Shown here: positions 33,561 through 43,195 of the stretch, in pieces | Layout of the letters: every line of letters begins with the position of its first letter | Position numbering within the stretch: the stretch's first letter is position 1 | NCBI GenBank assembly: GCA_002422085.1 | Contig: DISZ01000013.1 | Span: forward strand, 54,843-118,842 | Length of the DNA stretch: 64,000 nucleotides | From: Rhodobacteraceae bacterium UBA6197 | GTDB taxonomy: Bacteria; Pseudomonadota; Alphaproteobacteria; Rhodobacterales; Rhodobacteraceae | Reading direction: 5' to 3' | The notes under the pieces: generated by a model | The model's input: only the letters and a program-made list of their open reading frames with translations | Databases searched by the model: none | What the model was told of the DNA's origin: nothing | Position numbers and translations under genes: made by a program

Positions 33561-35264
33561 ATGGGGCGGGGAATACTCTCGGGGTTGGGGCTGGGTGGGT
33601 TGGTCTCGGTTCTCGTGCTGGCGGCGATGTCGCTGATGGTGCCGCCTCCGCCCGCACCGTCGTTGACCTCCAAACCGGTTCGTGCCGCGTCACCGGCGCC
33701 GCTGGCCACGCCTGAAGCCTCTGCTGGCGATGGCAGCGCCATCGTCGACGCCCCCCCCGCCGCCGATCGTGCTGCGATCGCCCCTGCCAATACGCCCGAA
33801 ACCACCGATGTGACCCCCGGTATCGTCGAGATACCGGCCGGGTCCGAGTTTGCCCGTGGTGCCGGCGACCTTGCCCCGGCACGGCCCGAGGGCGAGACCG
33901 CGCCAACCGCGACGCAGACCCCAGGTGTTCTGCCCCCCGAGTCAGAACCGGCCCCCGCATTGGCCGATACCACCCCGTCCGCGCGCCCCGAAGCCGCGGC
34001 CCCCGGCTCGATCTTGTCGCTGCCTGCGGGCGCCGACCGTGCCACCGCCGCCAATCTGCCCGAAGCCGAATCGCCGGTGCCGGTGCCGCCACCCGGCGAG
34101 GTGGAAACCCCGATGCTGGCCCCGGTTGCAGACCAAGGCACGCAGCCCGAAGTGCCAGCCAGCGCGCCCATGACCGAGGCCATGGCCGGACGCGCGCCAG
34201 AGGTCCCGACCGCCGATTTGCCAAATGCCGTCCCCCCAGAGGGCGCTACCCCAGAGGGCGCGACACCGGATGCCGCCATGCCCGAGATCGGCACGCCTGG
34301 GCTTGGCGCACCAGACGCGGGCCTGCCAGAAACCGACACGCCCGAAACCGACACGCCCGAAACCGACATGTCCGAAACCGACATGTCCTTGCCCGACGCT
34401 CCGGCGATTCCAGAGCCGGGCAACCCCTCGTTGCCGCCGGTCTTTTCAACCGATGCGCCCGAGCCGCCCTTTGGCGTGGCCGGGGCACGGTCGGGTTTTG
34501 CCAATGTTCCGGGGATCAAGGTCAACCGCCTGCCCAATCTCGCCAACCAGAACGCCGAATCCGCGCCCGAACCCGCGCCGATCCTGCCGCCGATCCGGGC
34601 CTATTCTCAGCCGTTCGACGCGGCCGGGGATCAGCCGCTGTTTTCGGTCTTGCTGGTCGATCCGGGCACCGAGGCAGGCGGGCTGGATCGGGCCACGTTG
34701 AAAACCATCGACTTTCCGGTAACGATTGCGATTGACCCGAACCGTGCCGACGCTGCCGAAGCCGCGGCCGATTTCCGTGCGGCGGGCTTTGAGGTGGCCA
34801 TTCTTGCCAGCGGGCTGCCAGCGGGGGCGACAATCAAGGATCTGGAAGTCTCGGTCGAGGCGTGGCGCCGGGTGATCTCCGAGGCGGTGGCGGTGGTCGA
34901 GCCCGAAAGCCCGGTCTATCGGGGCGACCGGCAGATGGCGCAACAGCTGGTCGGAATTCTCGCGCGCGAGGGGATCGGACTGATCGCGCAGGGCAATGGG
35001 TTGAACCCCGGCTGGCAACAGGCCGAGAAAGCCGCCATGCCGCGCGCAAGGATTTGGCGGGTGCTGGATGGCGGGCGCGACAAGGCCCCGGTGATCAAGC
35101 GCACGCTGGAGCGGGCGGGGTTCGAAGCCGCGCGCGGGCAATCGGTGGTGGTCATGCTGCACGCCTGGCCCGAGTCGGTGGCAGGGTTGACCAGCTGGCA
35201 GCCCGAGAAAAACGCCCGGCTGGTGCTGGCCCCGGTATCGGCGGTGGCGCTGCGTGAGAAATAG
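33561..35264 (+). CDS. Divergent polysaccharide deacetylase-like protein with long Pro/Ala-rich N-terminus
   Basis: 567 residues. An N-terminal transmembrane segment (about 8-26) is followed by some 310 low-complexity residues rich in Pro, Ala, Glu and Thr, including ETDTP repeats near 255-275. A C-terminal domain (about 335-567) resembles the DUF610/YibQ divergent deacetylase fold: LFSVLLVDPG, FPVTIAIDPN, VVVMLHAWPE. Catalytic metal residues are not evident. The start is uncertain: ATG 33561 or TTG 33549 behind GGGGG. Family members are linked to the cell envelope; the function is unknown. Confidence 0.75.
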   Translation: MGRGILSGLGLGGLVSVLVLAAMSLMVPPPPAPSLTSKPVRAASPAPLATPEASAGDGSAIVDAPPAADRAAIAPANTPETTDVTPGIVEIPAGSEFARGAGDLAPARPEGETAPTATQTPGVLPPESEPAPALADTTPSARPEAAAPGSILSLPAGADRATAANLPEAESPVPVPPPGEVETPMLAPVADQGTQPEVPASAPMTEAMAGRAPEVPTADLPNAVPPEGATPEGATPDAAMPEIGTPGLGAPDAGLPETDTPETDTPETDMSETDMSLPDAPAIPEPGNPSLPPVFSTDAPEPPFGVAGARSGFANVPGIKVNRLPNLANQNAESAPEPAPILPPIRAYSQPFDAAGDQPLFSVLLVDPGTEAGGLDRATLKTIDFPVTIAIDPNRADAAEAAADFRAAGFEVAILASGLPAGATIKDLEVSVEAWRRVISEAVAVVEPESPVYRGDRQMAQQLVGILAREGIGLIAQGNGLNPGWQQAEKAAMPRARIWRVLDGGRDKAPVIKRTLERAGFEAARGQSVVVMLHAWPESVAGLTSWQPEKNARLVLAPVSAVALREK

Positions 35265-35760
35265 CGCGGCCCGAGGGGGCGGGGGGGAGGGCAATCAGTG
35301 CCCGACGCGGTGGCCGACGTAGTGCCCAGCAAACGGCGCGCCCTGCTTGGCGGCCCATGCTCTGGACGCCAAATGACGCGCCTATTCCGATGGCCCCACG
35401 CGGCGCCCTCGCCGCCCCCCCAGGCGTGGCCCAAACAAAGCGCCGCAAGCGGTGCCTGATGGTGGCGCGGCAAGCAGTGCCCCAAGCGGTGCCCTGTGGT
35501 GGCGCCGCAAGCGGTGCCCAAAGCAGTGCCCGGTGGTGGCGCGGCAAGCAGTGCCGGATGGTGGCGCGGCAAGCGGGGTGCCCCAAGCGGTGCCTGATCG
35601 TTGCGCCGCAAGCGATGCCTGATAGTGAGGCTGCAAGCGCTGCCCACTGGTGACGCCGAAAGCGGCGCGCCCTAAAAGCGCTGCGCCTTCAGCGGTGCCC
35701 GATGGTGGTGGCGCGGTGCTCTGGTGAGGCCCCGTTTGCGGGCGGGTCCAGTGGTTTTGT
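35265..35760. other. 496-bp gap filled mainly by a degenerate tandem repeat
   Basis: No gene is seen. The first 180 bases are GC-rich without clear structure; the rest is the 25-bp repeat described at 35446-35716. Open frames crossing it read as repeated short peptides on every strand, which is a mark of non-coding repeats. Confidence 0.6.
35446..35716. repeat. Degenerate 25-bp tandem repeat, about eight to ten units
   Basis: The consensus is CAAGCGGTGCCYGATGGTGG followed by CGCGG. Units vary in length because a 12-bp piece (CAAGCGGTGCCC or CAAGCAGTGCCC) is sometimes doubled. Similarity decays toward 35716. It lies downstream of both convergent genes, like the 47-bp repeat at 1732-1940. Confidence 0.85.
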
Positions 35761-37272
35761 TCAGCCGTTGCCGCGCCCGGTGAACAGGCCCGCGTCTTCG
35801 GCGGCTTTGCGCAGGGCGCGGGATTTGTTCACCGTTTCCTGAAACTCGGATTCAGGGTCGCTGTCATAGACCACGCCGCCACCGGCCTGGATATAAAGCT
35901 TGTCATCCTTGACCACGGCGGTGCGCAACGCGATGCACATGTCCATTTCGCCATTCGCCGCGAAATAGCCGACCCCACCGCCGTAGATGCCCCGTTTTTC
36001 GGGCTCCAGTTCGTCGATGATCTGCATCGCACGCACCTTGGGTGCCCCCGAAACGGTGCCTGCGGGCAACCCCGCCAAAAGCGCCGACAAAGCGTCCTGA
36101 CCCTCGGCCAGTTCACCCACCACGTTCGAGACGATATGCATGACGTGGGAATAACGCTCGATGATGAATTTCTCGGTCGGGCGGACGGTGCCGATCTTTG
36201 CCACCCGGCCGACATCGTTGCGGCCCAGATCCAGCAGCATCAGGTGCTCGGCCAGTTCCTTCTTGTCGGCCAGAAGGTCGGCCTCGAGCGCGCGATCCTC
36301 TTGCGGGGAGGCGCCGCGCACGCGGGTGCCGGCGATCGGCCGGATCGTCACCTCATTGTCGCGCAACCGCACAAGGATTTCCGGGCTGGCACCAACAATC
36401 TGAAAACCGCCGAAGTTGAGGAAAAACAGGAACGGCGACGGGTTGGTGCGTCGCAAGCTGCGGTATAGCGCGAACGGCGGCAGCGGAAAATCCTGGGTCC
36501 AGCGTTGGCTGGGAACGACCTGAAAGATGTCGCCCGCGCGGATATAGTCCTTGGCCTTTTCGACGGCGGCCTTGTAGCCCTCATGGGTGAAATTCGACAG
36601 CATCGGTCCGACGGGCGCGGCCTCGCCCAGATCGCGGGCGGCGGCGGTAGGTTGGCGGTCAAGGTCGCGCAGCGCATCCATCACCCGTTCGGCGGCCTGC
36701 GCATAGGCGGCACGCGCCGACAGGCCATTGGCGGCCCAGACCGGGGCGCAGAGCGTGACCTCGCCCTTGACGCCATCGAGAACCGCCACCACCGATGGGC
36801 GCATCAGCATCGCATCAGGCACGCCCAGCGGGTCGGGGTTCACGTCGGGCAGATGTTCGACCAGCCGGATCATGTCATAGCCCAGATAGCCAAACAGCCC
36901 GGCCGAAATCGCCGGCAGGCCGTCGGGCAGGTCAATCCGGCTTTCGGCGATCAGCGCGCGCAGGCTTTCGAACGGATGGCCGGGCAGGGCGGTGAAGCTG
37001 TCGTCGAACCGCGCTTGACGATTGATGAACGACGCCGTGCCGCGGCATTCCCAGATCACATCGGGCTTCATGCCGACCACCGAATAGCGGCCGCGCACCT
37101 CGCCCCCGGTCACGCTTTCCAGCATGAACGAGTTCTTGGCGGCCCCGGCCAGCTTCAGCATCAACGAGACCGGCGTATCCAGATCGGCGGCCAGCCGGGC
37201 ATAGATCAACTGGTTCTTGCCCTCGGCCCAACGGGCCTCGAACGCCTCGAACGAGGGGGAAAGGGCTACCAC
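35761..37272 (-). CDS. trpE: Anthranilate synthase component I
   Basis: 503 residues with the chorismate-binding C-terminal domain: LLDLGRNDVGRVA, AGTVSGAPKVRAM and GGGVVYDSDPESEFQE. It converts chorismate plus ammonia from TrpG to anthranilate. The start is a GTG at 37272, supported by GGAGG nine bases upstream. It lies 12 bp downstream of the PpiD-like gene, so the two probably share a transcript. Confidence 0.95.
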   Translation of the reverse strand: MVALSPSFEAFEARWAEGKNQLIYARLAADLDTPVSLMLKLAGAAKNSFMLESVTGGEVRGRYSVVGMKPDVIWECRGTASFINRQARFDDSFTALPGHPFESLRALIAESRIDLPDGLPAISAGLFGYLGYDMIRLVEHLPDVNPDPLGVPDAMLMRPSVVAVLDGVKGEVTLCAPVWAANGLSARAAYAQAAERVMDALRDLDRQPTAAARDLGEAAPVGPMLSNFTHEGYKAAVEKAKDYIRAGDIFQVVPSQRWTQDFPLPPFALYRSLRRTNPSPFLFFLNFGGFQIVGASPEILVRLRDNEVTIRPIAGTRVRGASPQEDRALEADLLADKKELAEHLMLLDLGRNDVGRVAKIGTVRPTEKFIIERYSHVMHIVSNVVGELAEGQDALSALLAGLPAGTVSGAPKVRAMQIIDELEPEKRGIYGGGVGYFAANGEMDMCIALRTAVVKDDKLYIQAGGGVVYDSDPESEFQETVNKSRALRKAAEDAGLFTGRGNG

Positions 37273-37284
37273 TTGCGCCTCCGG

Positions 37285-39135
37285 TTACTGCATCTGCGCC
37301 TGAACGGCGTTGATCGCGGCAGAATTGATGCTGATCCCGGCCTCGATTTCGGCGGCACGGGCGTAAAGCTCGAACAGGTCTTGTGCGGTCGATTGCGACA
37401 ATTGCTTGGCCACGGCGTCCTTCACCGCGACGACCTCGGGGTCGGCAGGGTCTGCGGCCTGAACCGCGTCAAGCGTGACCACGATCACCCGGTTTTCGGC
37501 ATCGACTACGCCAGCCTTGCCCGGCACAAGCGTGAAGGCCACGCGCGACAGGTCCGCCGGCGCGCCCTCGATAAAACCACCGCGCGGCAAGGTGCCGACC
37601 GATGAGGTCACCAGACCCTGCGACGACAGCGTGGCGCCATTGTCGATCAGGGCGACGATCTCTTCGGCCTTGGCCAACAGCCGCTTGTGGGTTTCAAAGG
37701 CCGCCCAGGCTTCGCTGACGCGGTCCTTGGCCTCTTCGAAAGGGATCAGTTCCGGCGCCTTGAGCGCATCCAGACGCAGCGCAAAGATGCCGCCATCGTC
37801 AAGACTGGTCAGGGTCGGGAAATCATCCTGGGTTGCGGCGGCGGCAGCGGTGCGGAAGGCCTCGTAGGCGGCGATCCCGTCTTGGCTGTCGGCGGTGAAC
37901 GCCACGTGACCCAGTTGCATCGGAGATTCCTTGGCCATGTCTTCCAGCGTTGCGCCGCCGGCCAGCAGATCGTCAAAGCCGGTCGACTGTTCAAGGATCA
38001 TCCGCCGGGCCTGATCCATGCCGGCTTCGGACGACAGTTCCTCGCGCGCCTCGTCAAAGGTCACTTCCTGCGCATCCAGCACCGCATTCATCGAATAAAG
38101 CGCAGGGCCAAGATCGCTGTCCACCGGGCCGACAACGCCCGGTTCGGTGAGCGCAAAGACCGCGTCACCCGCCGCACCCAGCGCGTCTTTGGTGACCTCG
38201 CCCATGTCGATATCGGTCAAGGTCAGGCCGCGCTCGGCGGCCAGATCGGCAAAGCTGGCGCTGCCCGCGTCATAGCGCGCCTTGGCGGCGGTGGCCTCGT
38301 CCATCGTCGGAAAGACCAGCTCTTCGACCAGCCGCCGTTCCGGGGTCACGAATTCCGACAGGCGCGATTCATAGGCGGCGCGCAAGGCGGTTTCGTCCAG
38401 CTGCACCTTGTCCAGCAGCATCTCGGGCGAGAGCCACACATAGCTGATCTCACGCGTTTCGGGGCGGGTGAAATCGGCGGCGTGATCGGTATGAAAGGCG
38501 CGCAAGGTCGCATCGTCAGGGGTTGGCAGCGGCTCGGTCAGATCGGCGGCGGTGATCTCGGCGTGGCTGATCGAACGCGTTTCGGTCAGATAGGCGGTAA
38601 AGCGGTCGGTCATCGGGGCGGCGGCCGGAACCCCGCCGACAACCGCGCCCTGCACGATCAGCCGGGCCGAGTCGCGACGCAGCTTTGCCTCGTATTCGGG
38701 CTCGGTCAGGCCCTGCTGGCGCAAGGCCAACTTGTAGGTTTCGCGGTCGAACTTGCCGTCCAGCCCGGCAAAGGCCCTGGCGTCAAGGATCTGGCGGCGC
38801 ACCTCTTCGTCACCGACTGAAATCCCCATCTTGCGCGCCTGCTCGTCCAGTGCTGCGGCCGCGAACAGACGTGCCTGCACGATCTGGTCGATGCCGTAGG
38901 TGCGGGCCTCGGCCATGCCGATGCGATTTCCTGATTGCGCCGAAGCGGCGTTCAGTTCGGATTGCAGCGCGCGGGCATACTCGTTCACGTCGATCTCAGT
39001 GTCACCCACCGTGCCGATGCTGCGCACCCCGCCCGAGAAATTGCTGACCCCAAAGCCGCCAAGCCCCAGAACGAGCAACGCCATCAAGACCCATACGACG
39101 GTGTTCTTGCCGTGGCTGCGAAGGCTGCTGGACAT
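37285..39135 (-). CDS. PpiD/SurA-like membrane-anchored folding factor
   Basis: 616 residues: a cytoplasmic start, one transmembrane helix (about 13-32), a SurA_N-like chaperone region (about 36-165: DVNEYARAL, EEVRRQILDARAF) and a parvulin-like region around 240-370. This is the PpiD architecture for periplasmic protein folding. The parvulin part is weakly conserved, so isomerase activity is doubtful. GGGAGGGAAACCCC before the ATG at 39135 fixes the start over an upstream Met at 39198. Confidence 0.85.
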   Translation of the reverse strand: MSSSLRSHGKNTVVWVLMALLVLGLGGFGVSNFSGGVRSIGTVGDTEIDVNEYARALQSELNAASAQSGNRIGMAEARTYGIDQIVQARLFAAAALDEQARKMGISVGDEEVRRQILDARAFAGLDGKFDRETYKLALRQQGLTEPEYEAKLRRDSARLIVQGAVVGGVPAAAPMTDRFTAYLTETRSISHAEITAADLTEPLPTPDDATLRAFHTDHAADFTRPETREISYVWLSPEMLLDKVQLDETALRAAYESRLSEFVTPERRLVEELVFPTMDEATAAKARYDAGSASFADLAAERGLTLTDIDMGEVTKDALGAAGDAVFALTEPGVVGPVDSDLGPALYSMNAVLDAQEVTFDEAREELSSEAGMDQARRMILEQSTGFDDLLAGGATLEDMAKESPMQLGHVAFTADSQDGIAAYEAFRTAAAAATQDDFPTLTSLDDGGIFALRLDALKAPELIPFEEAKDRVSEAWAAFETHKRLLAKAEEIVALIDNGATLSSQGLVTSSVGTLPRGGFIEGAPADLSRVAFTLVPGKAGVVDAENRVIVVTLDAVQAADPADPEVVAVKDAVAKQLSQSTAQDLFELYARAAEIEAGISINSAAINAVQAQMQ

Positions 39136-39201
39136 GGGGTTTCCCTCCCGGAAAGGCATTGTTTGGCGGTTTCTAGGCGCTTCGCGGCGCGCTCGCAAGG
39201 C

Positions 39202-40398
39202 TCAGAACGTCAGCGCGCCCAGGCGGCGCATCAACTCGGCGATCCCGTCCGTGTCGATATTGGCAAAAGCGATGCGCAACTGGCGCTGCCCGGCCGGATC
39301 GGTGGCGGGCATGAACATGGTGCCCGGTAGCAGCAATACCCCCGCCTCGCGCACCAACCGCCTGGCGAACTCGGGCGAGGGCAGCGGGCTCGGGTGCTCG
39401 ACATAGGCGAAATAGGCACCGCACCCGAGGGTCCTCCAGCCGGGCAGGGCGGCCAGCCCCTCGGACATCGCGGCGCGCCGGGCCAGAATTTCGGCCCGTT
39501 CGCCCGCGACCCATTGCGCAAGGTTCTGCATCCCCCACAAGGCGCCGATCTGGCCCAACTGGCCCGGGCAGATCGCCACGGTATCAAGAAATTTCTCGAC
39601 CTCGGCCAGTCGCGCGGTGCTGGCAACGATCGCGCCCACCCGATGCCCGGTCAGCCGATACGCCTTGGAAAACGAATAAAGATGCACAAAGCCCGGCTCG
39701 GTCGCGGTCCCGGCCCAGTCCGGGTCGGCGAAAAGATCATGCACCGCCCCGCTGCGCGCATCGAAATCGCGGTAGGTTTCGTCAACGATCAGCGCCACAC
39801 CGCGTGCCCGCGCCAATTCGCGAAAGGCGCGCAAGGTTGCGGCCGGGTATTCCACGCCGCCGGGGTTGTTCGGGCTGACCAGAACGATCGCCCGCGTCCG
39901 CGCTGAAATCAACGCCGCCGCGACCTTCGGGTCCGGGATCAGCCCGGCCCCTGTCGGCAGGGGCACGGCCCTGATGCCCTGCATGTCCAGCCACATTTTA
40001 TGGTTGAAATACCAAGGGGTTGGAATGACAACTTCATCCCCCGCACCGGCCAGGGTCGCGACCACCGCGCAAAAGGCCTGATTGCAGCCCTGAGTGATCG
40101 CCACCTGGCTTGCGGCAATCTTGCCGCCGTAAGCCCGCGACCACTGCGCGGCCAGTTCGGCGCGCAACTCGGGCATCCCCAGAACCGGGCCATAAAGATG
40201 CGCCGCAGGGTTGTTCAGCGCCGCCTCGGCAATCGCGCGGCGCAGCCCCTCGGGCGGCGGGTCCACCGGCGCCGCCTGGCTGACATTGATCAACGGGCGG
40301 TCAGCGGCAAAGCTGACCCCCTCAAGCCAGCGTCGCGCCTCCATCACCGGGGGCGCAGAGGTCGCGGCCAGTGCTGGATTGAGCGGCGTTACGGTCAT
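39202..40398 (-). CDS. Pyridoxal-phosphate aminotransferase, class I/II
   Basis: 398 residues of fold-type I: SPNNPGGVEYP, IVDETYRDF and the PLP lysine in YSFSKAYRLTGHRVG. It is likely an aspartate/aromatic-type transaminase; the exact substrate cannot be named. The start at 40398 follows AAGGGGG. An interspersed repeat copy lies upstream at 40421-40448. Confidence 0.88.
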   Translation of the reverse strand: MTVTPLNPALAATSAPPVMEARRWLEGVSFAADRPLINVSQAAPVDPPPEGLRRAIAEAALNNPAAHLYGPVLGMPELRAELAAQWSRAYGGKIAASQVAITQGCNQAFCAVVATLAGAGDEVVIPTPWYFNHKMWLDMQGIRAVPLPTGAGLIPDPKVAAALISARTRAIVLVSPNNPGGVEYPAATLRAFRELARARGVALIVDETYRDFDARSGAVHDLFADPDWAGTATEPGFVHLYSFSKAYRLTGHRVGAIVASTARLAEVEKFLDTVAICPGQLGQIGALWGMQNLAQWVAGERAEILARRAAMSEGLAALPGWRTLGCGAYFAYVEHPSPLPSPEFARRLVREAGVLLLPGTMFMPATDPAGQRQLRIAFANIDTDGIAELMRRLGALTF

Positions 40399-40420
40399 GG
40401 TCTTGCCCCCTTGCATTCAG

Positions 40421-40448
40421 CTTCGTCCAAATATCCCCACCGGAGGCA
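40421..40448. repeat. Partial copy of the CCGGAGGC/AAATATCCCC repeat
   Basis: CTTCGTCCAAATATCCCC followed by ACCGGAGGC matches the 17593-17630 arm with a few changes. It lies between the DUF2127 gene and the aminotransferase gene, both leftward. Only one arm is present. Confidence 0.7.
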
Positions 40449-40479
40449 GCGCCGCCAAAACCGGCGCGTCACCAGGCAT

Positions 40480-40995
40480 TCAGCCTCGCGCCGTGTCACT
40501 GTGCGGCAAGCTGCGGTATTCGTGCCAGATCAGCCAGATCACGACAAGATCGAAGACGCTCAGCGCCAGCATCATCACCGAGGGCGTGTGGACATATCGG
40601 TCGATCTGCCAGGCAATAAAGCCCATCAGCACCGCGATCGACAGCGGATAGGCCCAGCGAACCCCCGCCAGAAGCCCCGCCACCACCGCCAGCTTGATCG
40701 CACCATGGCCGATCAGATAGGCGGCCCAGAAGCCTTGCGTGCCAATGTCGAAAGCCTGCGCCTGATGCAAGATCCACAGCGCGACACGGTCGGAGGGGTC
40801 TTCGGTGATCTCTTGCCGGGTCAGCCAATGCGCGGCCGCCACCACCCAGCGCGCCTCTACCAGCCACAGCCCCAGCCCGGTCAGAAATTCGGCCAGGGCA
40901 AAGATCGCCTTGGCCAGGATGCTCAGCTCGAACAGGCGGTGCAGCCAGCCTCCCCGCGGTCGCGATTGCGGGCTTTCGGGTGCGGGCGCCGCCAT
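40480..40995 (-). CDS. DUF2127 membrane protein
   Basis: 171 residues with four hydrophobic helices and the segment RWAYPLSIAVLMGFIAWQIDRY, typical of DUF2127. The function is unknown. It starts 4 bp after the gpt stop codon, so it is in the fabI-gpt operon. A longer frame reaching into gpt is a shadow; the ATG at 40995 gives a natural N-terminus. Confidence 0.78.
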   Translation of the reverse strand: MAAPAPESPQSRPRGGWLHRLFELSILAKAIFALAEFLTGLGLWLVEARWVVAAAHWLTRQEITEDPSDRVALWILHQAQAFDIGTQGFWAAYLIGHGAIKLAVVAGLLAGVRWAYPLSIAVLMGFIAWQIDRYVHTPSVMMLALSVFDLVVIWLIWHEYRSLPHSDTARG

Positions 40996-40999
40996 GGCG

Positions 41000-41503
41000 C
41001 TAGTCGGTGCCGCGGAAAGGCTGGACGTATTGCAGCGCCATATCCCAGGGGAAGAAGATCCAGGTGTCCTGGCTGACCTCGGTGACATAGGTCTCGACCA
41101 GGGGTTTACCCTTGGGCTTGGCATAGACGGTGGCGAAATGCGCCTTGGGGTAAAGGTTGCGCACCAGTTCCAGTGTCTTGCCGGTATCGACCAGATCATC
41201 GACGATCAGAACTCCGGTGCCATCGCCCATCAGATCGGCCTGCGGCGACTTTATCACCATCGCCTCGCGCTGTTCTTGATGACTGTAGCTTTTCACGCTG
41301 ATCGTATCGACCACGCGAATATCCAGCTCGCGCGAAACGATCATCGCGGGAACCAGCCCGCCCCGGGTGATGCCCACAACGGCACGCCAGGCGCCATCAT
41401 CGGGGCCCTTGCCGTCCAGCCGCCAGGCCAGTGCCCGCGCATCGCGGTGCAACTGGTCCCAGGAAACGTGAAAGCCCTTCTCATGTGGCAGACGGTCGGT
41501 CAT
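41000..41503 (-). CDS. gpt: Xanthine-guanine phosphoribosyltransferase
   Basis: 167 residues with the PRPP motif VLIVDDLVDTGKT and the family's N-terminal ITRGGLVPAMI. It salvages xanthine and guanine. It begins 3 bp after fabI ends and is followed by DUF2127 after 4 bp, a compact operon. Confidence 0.93.
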   Translation of the reverse strand: MTDRLPHEKGFHVSWDQLHRDARALAWRLDGKGPDDGAWRAVVGITRGGLVPAMIVSRELDIRVVDTISVKSYSHQEQREAMVIKSPQADLMGDGTGVLIVDDLVDTGKTLELVRNLYPKAHFATVYAKPKGKPLVETYVTEVSQDTWIFFPWDMALQYVQPFRGTD

Positions 41504-41506
41504 GGC

Positions 41507-42343
41507 TTATTCCTTTGCGCTGGCAGAAGGGGGGGCGGTGACGGTGGCGATGTCGGGCGCATCCACCGCTTTCATGCCGACCACATGGTAACCGGCATCG
41601 ACATGCAGGTTTTCGCCGGTGGTGCCCGACCCCAGATCCGACAGCAGATAAAGCGCGGCCTTGCCGACCTCTTCCTGCGTCACATTGCGGCGCAGCGGGC
41701 TGTTGAGTTCGTTCCACTTCATGATGTAGCGGAAATCGCCGATACCGCTGGCGGCCAGCGTCTTGATCGGCCCCGCCGAGATCGCGTTGCAACGGATGCC
41801 GACCTTGCCCAGATCTTCCGCGATATACTTGACGCTGGCTTCCAGTGCCGCTTTTGCCACGCCCATCACGTTGTAATGCGGCATCACTTGTTCGGCGCCA
41901 TAATAGGTCAGCGTCAGCAGGCTGCCACCGTCGGGCATCAGCGCGCTGGCGCGCTTGCACACGGCGGTGAAGCTGTAGACCGAAATATCCATCGTCATGC
42001 GGAAATTGCCCGCCGAGGTGTCCACATAGCGGCCGCGCAATTCGTTCTTGTCGGAAAAGCTGATCGCGTGGACCACGAAATCCAGCTTGCCCCAGACTTT
42101 TTCCAGATGCGCGAACAACGCGTCCAGTGACCCTTCGTCCTGGACATCGCATTCGATCATTTCGGTCATGCCAATGCTGGTGGCCAAGGGCTCGACCCGC
42201 TTTTTCAGCGCATCTCCCTGATAGGAAAAGGCAATTTCGGCACCTGCGTCGGCGCAGGCCTTGGCAATTCCCCAGGCAATCGACCTGTCATTGGCCAGGC
42301 CCATGATCAGCCCGCGCTTGCCCGCCATCAGTTTGCTTGACAT
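41507..42343 (-). CDS. fabI: Enoyl-[acyl-carrier-protein] reductase (NADH)
   Basis: 278 residues of the SDR-like FabI family: GLANDRSIAWGIAKA for NADH and the spaced catalytic Tyr/Lys in HYNVMGVAKAALEASVKY. It performs the last step of fatty-acid elongation. The C-terminal 15 residues (ATVTAPPSASAKE) are a variable tail. Confidence 0.95.
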   Translation of the reverse strand: MSSKLMAGKRGLIMGLANDRSIAWGIAKACADAGAEIAFSYQGDALKKRVEPLATSIGMTEMIECDVQDEGSLDALFAHLEKVWGKLDFVVHAISFSDKNELRGRYVDTSAGNFRMTMDISVYSFTAVCKRASALMPDGGSLLTLTYYGAEQVMPHYNVMGVAKAALEASVKYIAEDLGKVGIRCNAISAGPIKTLAASGIGDFRYIMKWNELNSPLRRNVTQEEVGKAALYLLSDLGSGTTGENLHVDAGYHVVGMKAVDAPDIATVTAPPSASAKE

Positions 42344-42473
42344 ACCCGCTCCCCACGCTTCCTAAATTAGACGCAAGCTTTAGGCGAAACACCGCGCGTC
42401 ATCAAGGCCAGCGCAAATGCCGCCCGAGGCGTGCCACTTCCCCGAAGCCCGGGGCCATGCGAACAGGAAGACC

Positions 42474-43079
42474 ATGAGCGACAGAAACGGTATTTTTGCG
42501 GGCGAGGATCCCTTTGCCATTGCCCGCGCTTGGCTTGGCGAGGCTGAGCACGAGGAACCCAATGACCCGAATGCGATTGCCCTGGCCACGGTCGATGCCG
42601 ACGGGCTGCCCAATGTGCGCATGGTGCTGCTGAAAGAGATCGAAGACGCCGCCTTCGTGTTTTACACCAACTACGGCTCGGCCAAGGCGCAAGAGATCGA
42701 ACAGGCGGGCAAGGCCGCCTTCGTGCTGCACTGGAAAAGCCTGCGTCGTCAGATCCGGGTGCGGGGGCTGACCTCGCGCGAGGACGGGCCGCGGGCCGAT
42801 GCCTATTATGCCTCGCGCAGCCTCAAAAGCCGGCTGGGGGCCTGGGCCTCGCAGCAAAGCCGCCCGCTTGGGTCGCGCATGGCACTGATGGCCGAGGTGG
42901 CAAAGGTTACCGCAACACATGGCCCCAATCCCAAGCGCCCGCCGTTCTGGGGCGGGTTCAGGTTGGTGCCGCTTGAAATCGAGTTCTGGGCGGATGGACC
43001 GTTCAGGCTACATGACAGGTTCCGCTGGCGTCGGAATGGCCCCGACGAAAACTGGGAAATCCAGCGGTTGAATCCGTGA
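42474..43079 (+). CDS. pdxH: Pyridoxamine 5'-phosphate oxidase
   Basis: 201 residues, the normal length, with RMVLLKEIEDAAFVFYTNY, WKSLRRQIRVRG and the C-terminal FRWRRNG...WEIQRLNP block. It makes pyridoxal phosphate using FMN. The ATG at 42474 follows AGGAAG. It is divergent from fabI. Confidence 0.95.
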   Translation: MSDRNGIFAGEDPFAIARAWLGEAEHEEPNDPNAIALATVDADGLPNVRMVLLKEIEDAAFVFYTNYGSAKAQEIEQAGKAAFVLHWKSLRRQIRVRGLTSREDGPRADAYYASRSLKSRLGAWASQQSRPLGSRMALMAEVAKVTATHGPNPKRPPFWGGFRLVPLEIEFWADGPFRLHDRFRWRRNGPDENWEIQRLNP

Positions 43080-43195
43080 TTCTTACGCTCGGCGGGCGAT
43101 GAAGGTAAGGAATACCTGACTTTTTTGGCTTGAATCCTGCCGCACCTATGTGACACTTGGCTCGCCTGGGGGCGGGTGACGGAAAGCGAAACGAG

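Noticed and set aside
33470..34546. 358-codon frame opposite the deacetylase-like gene
   Set aside because: It is the complement of a low-complexity Pro/Ala-rich coding region and contains only Gly/Ser/Ala repeats.
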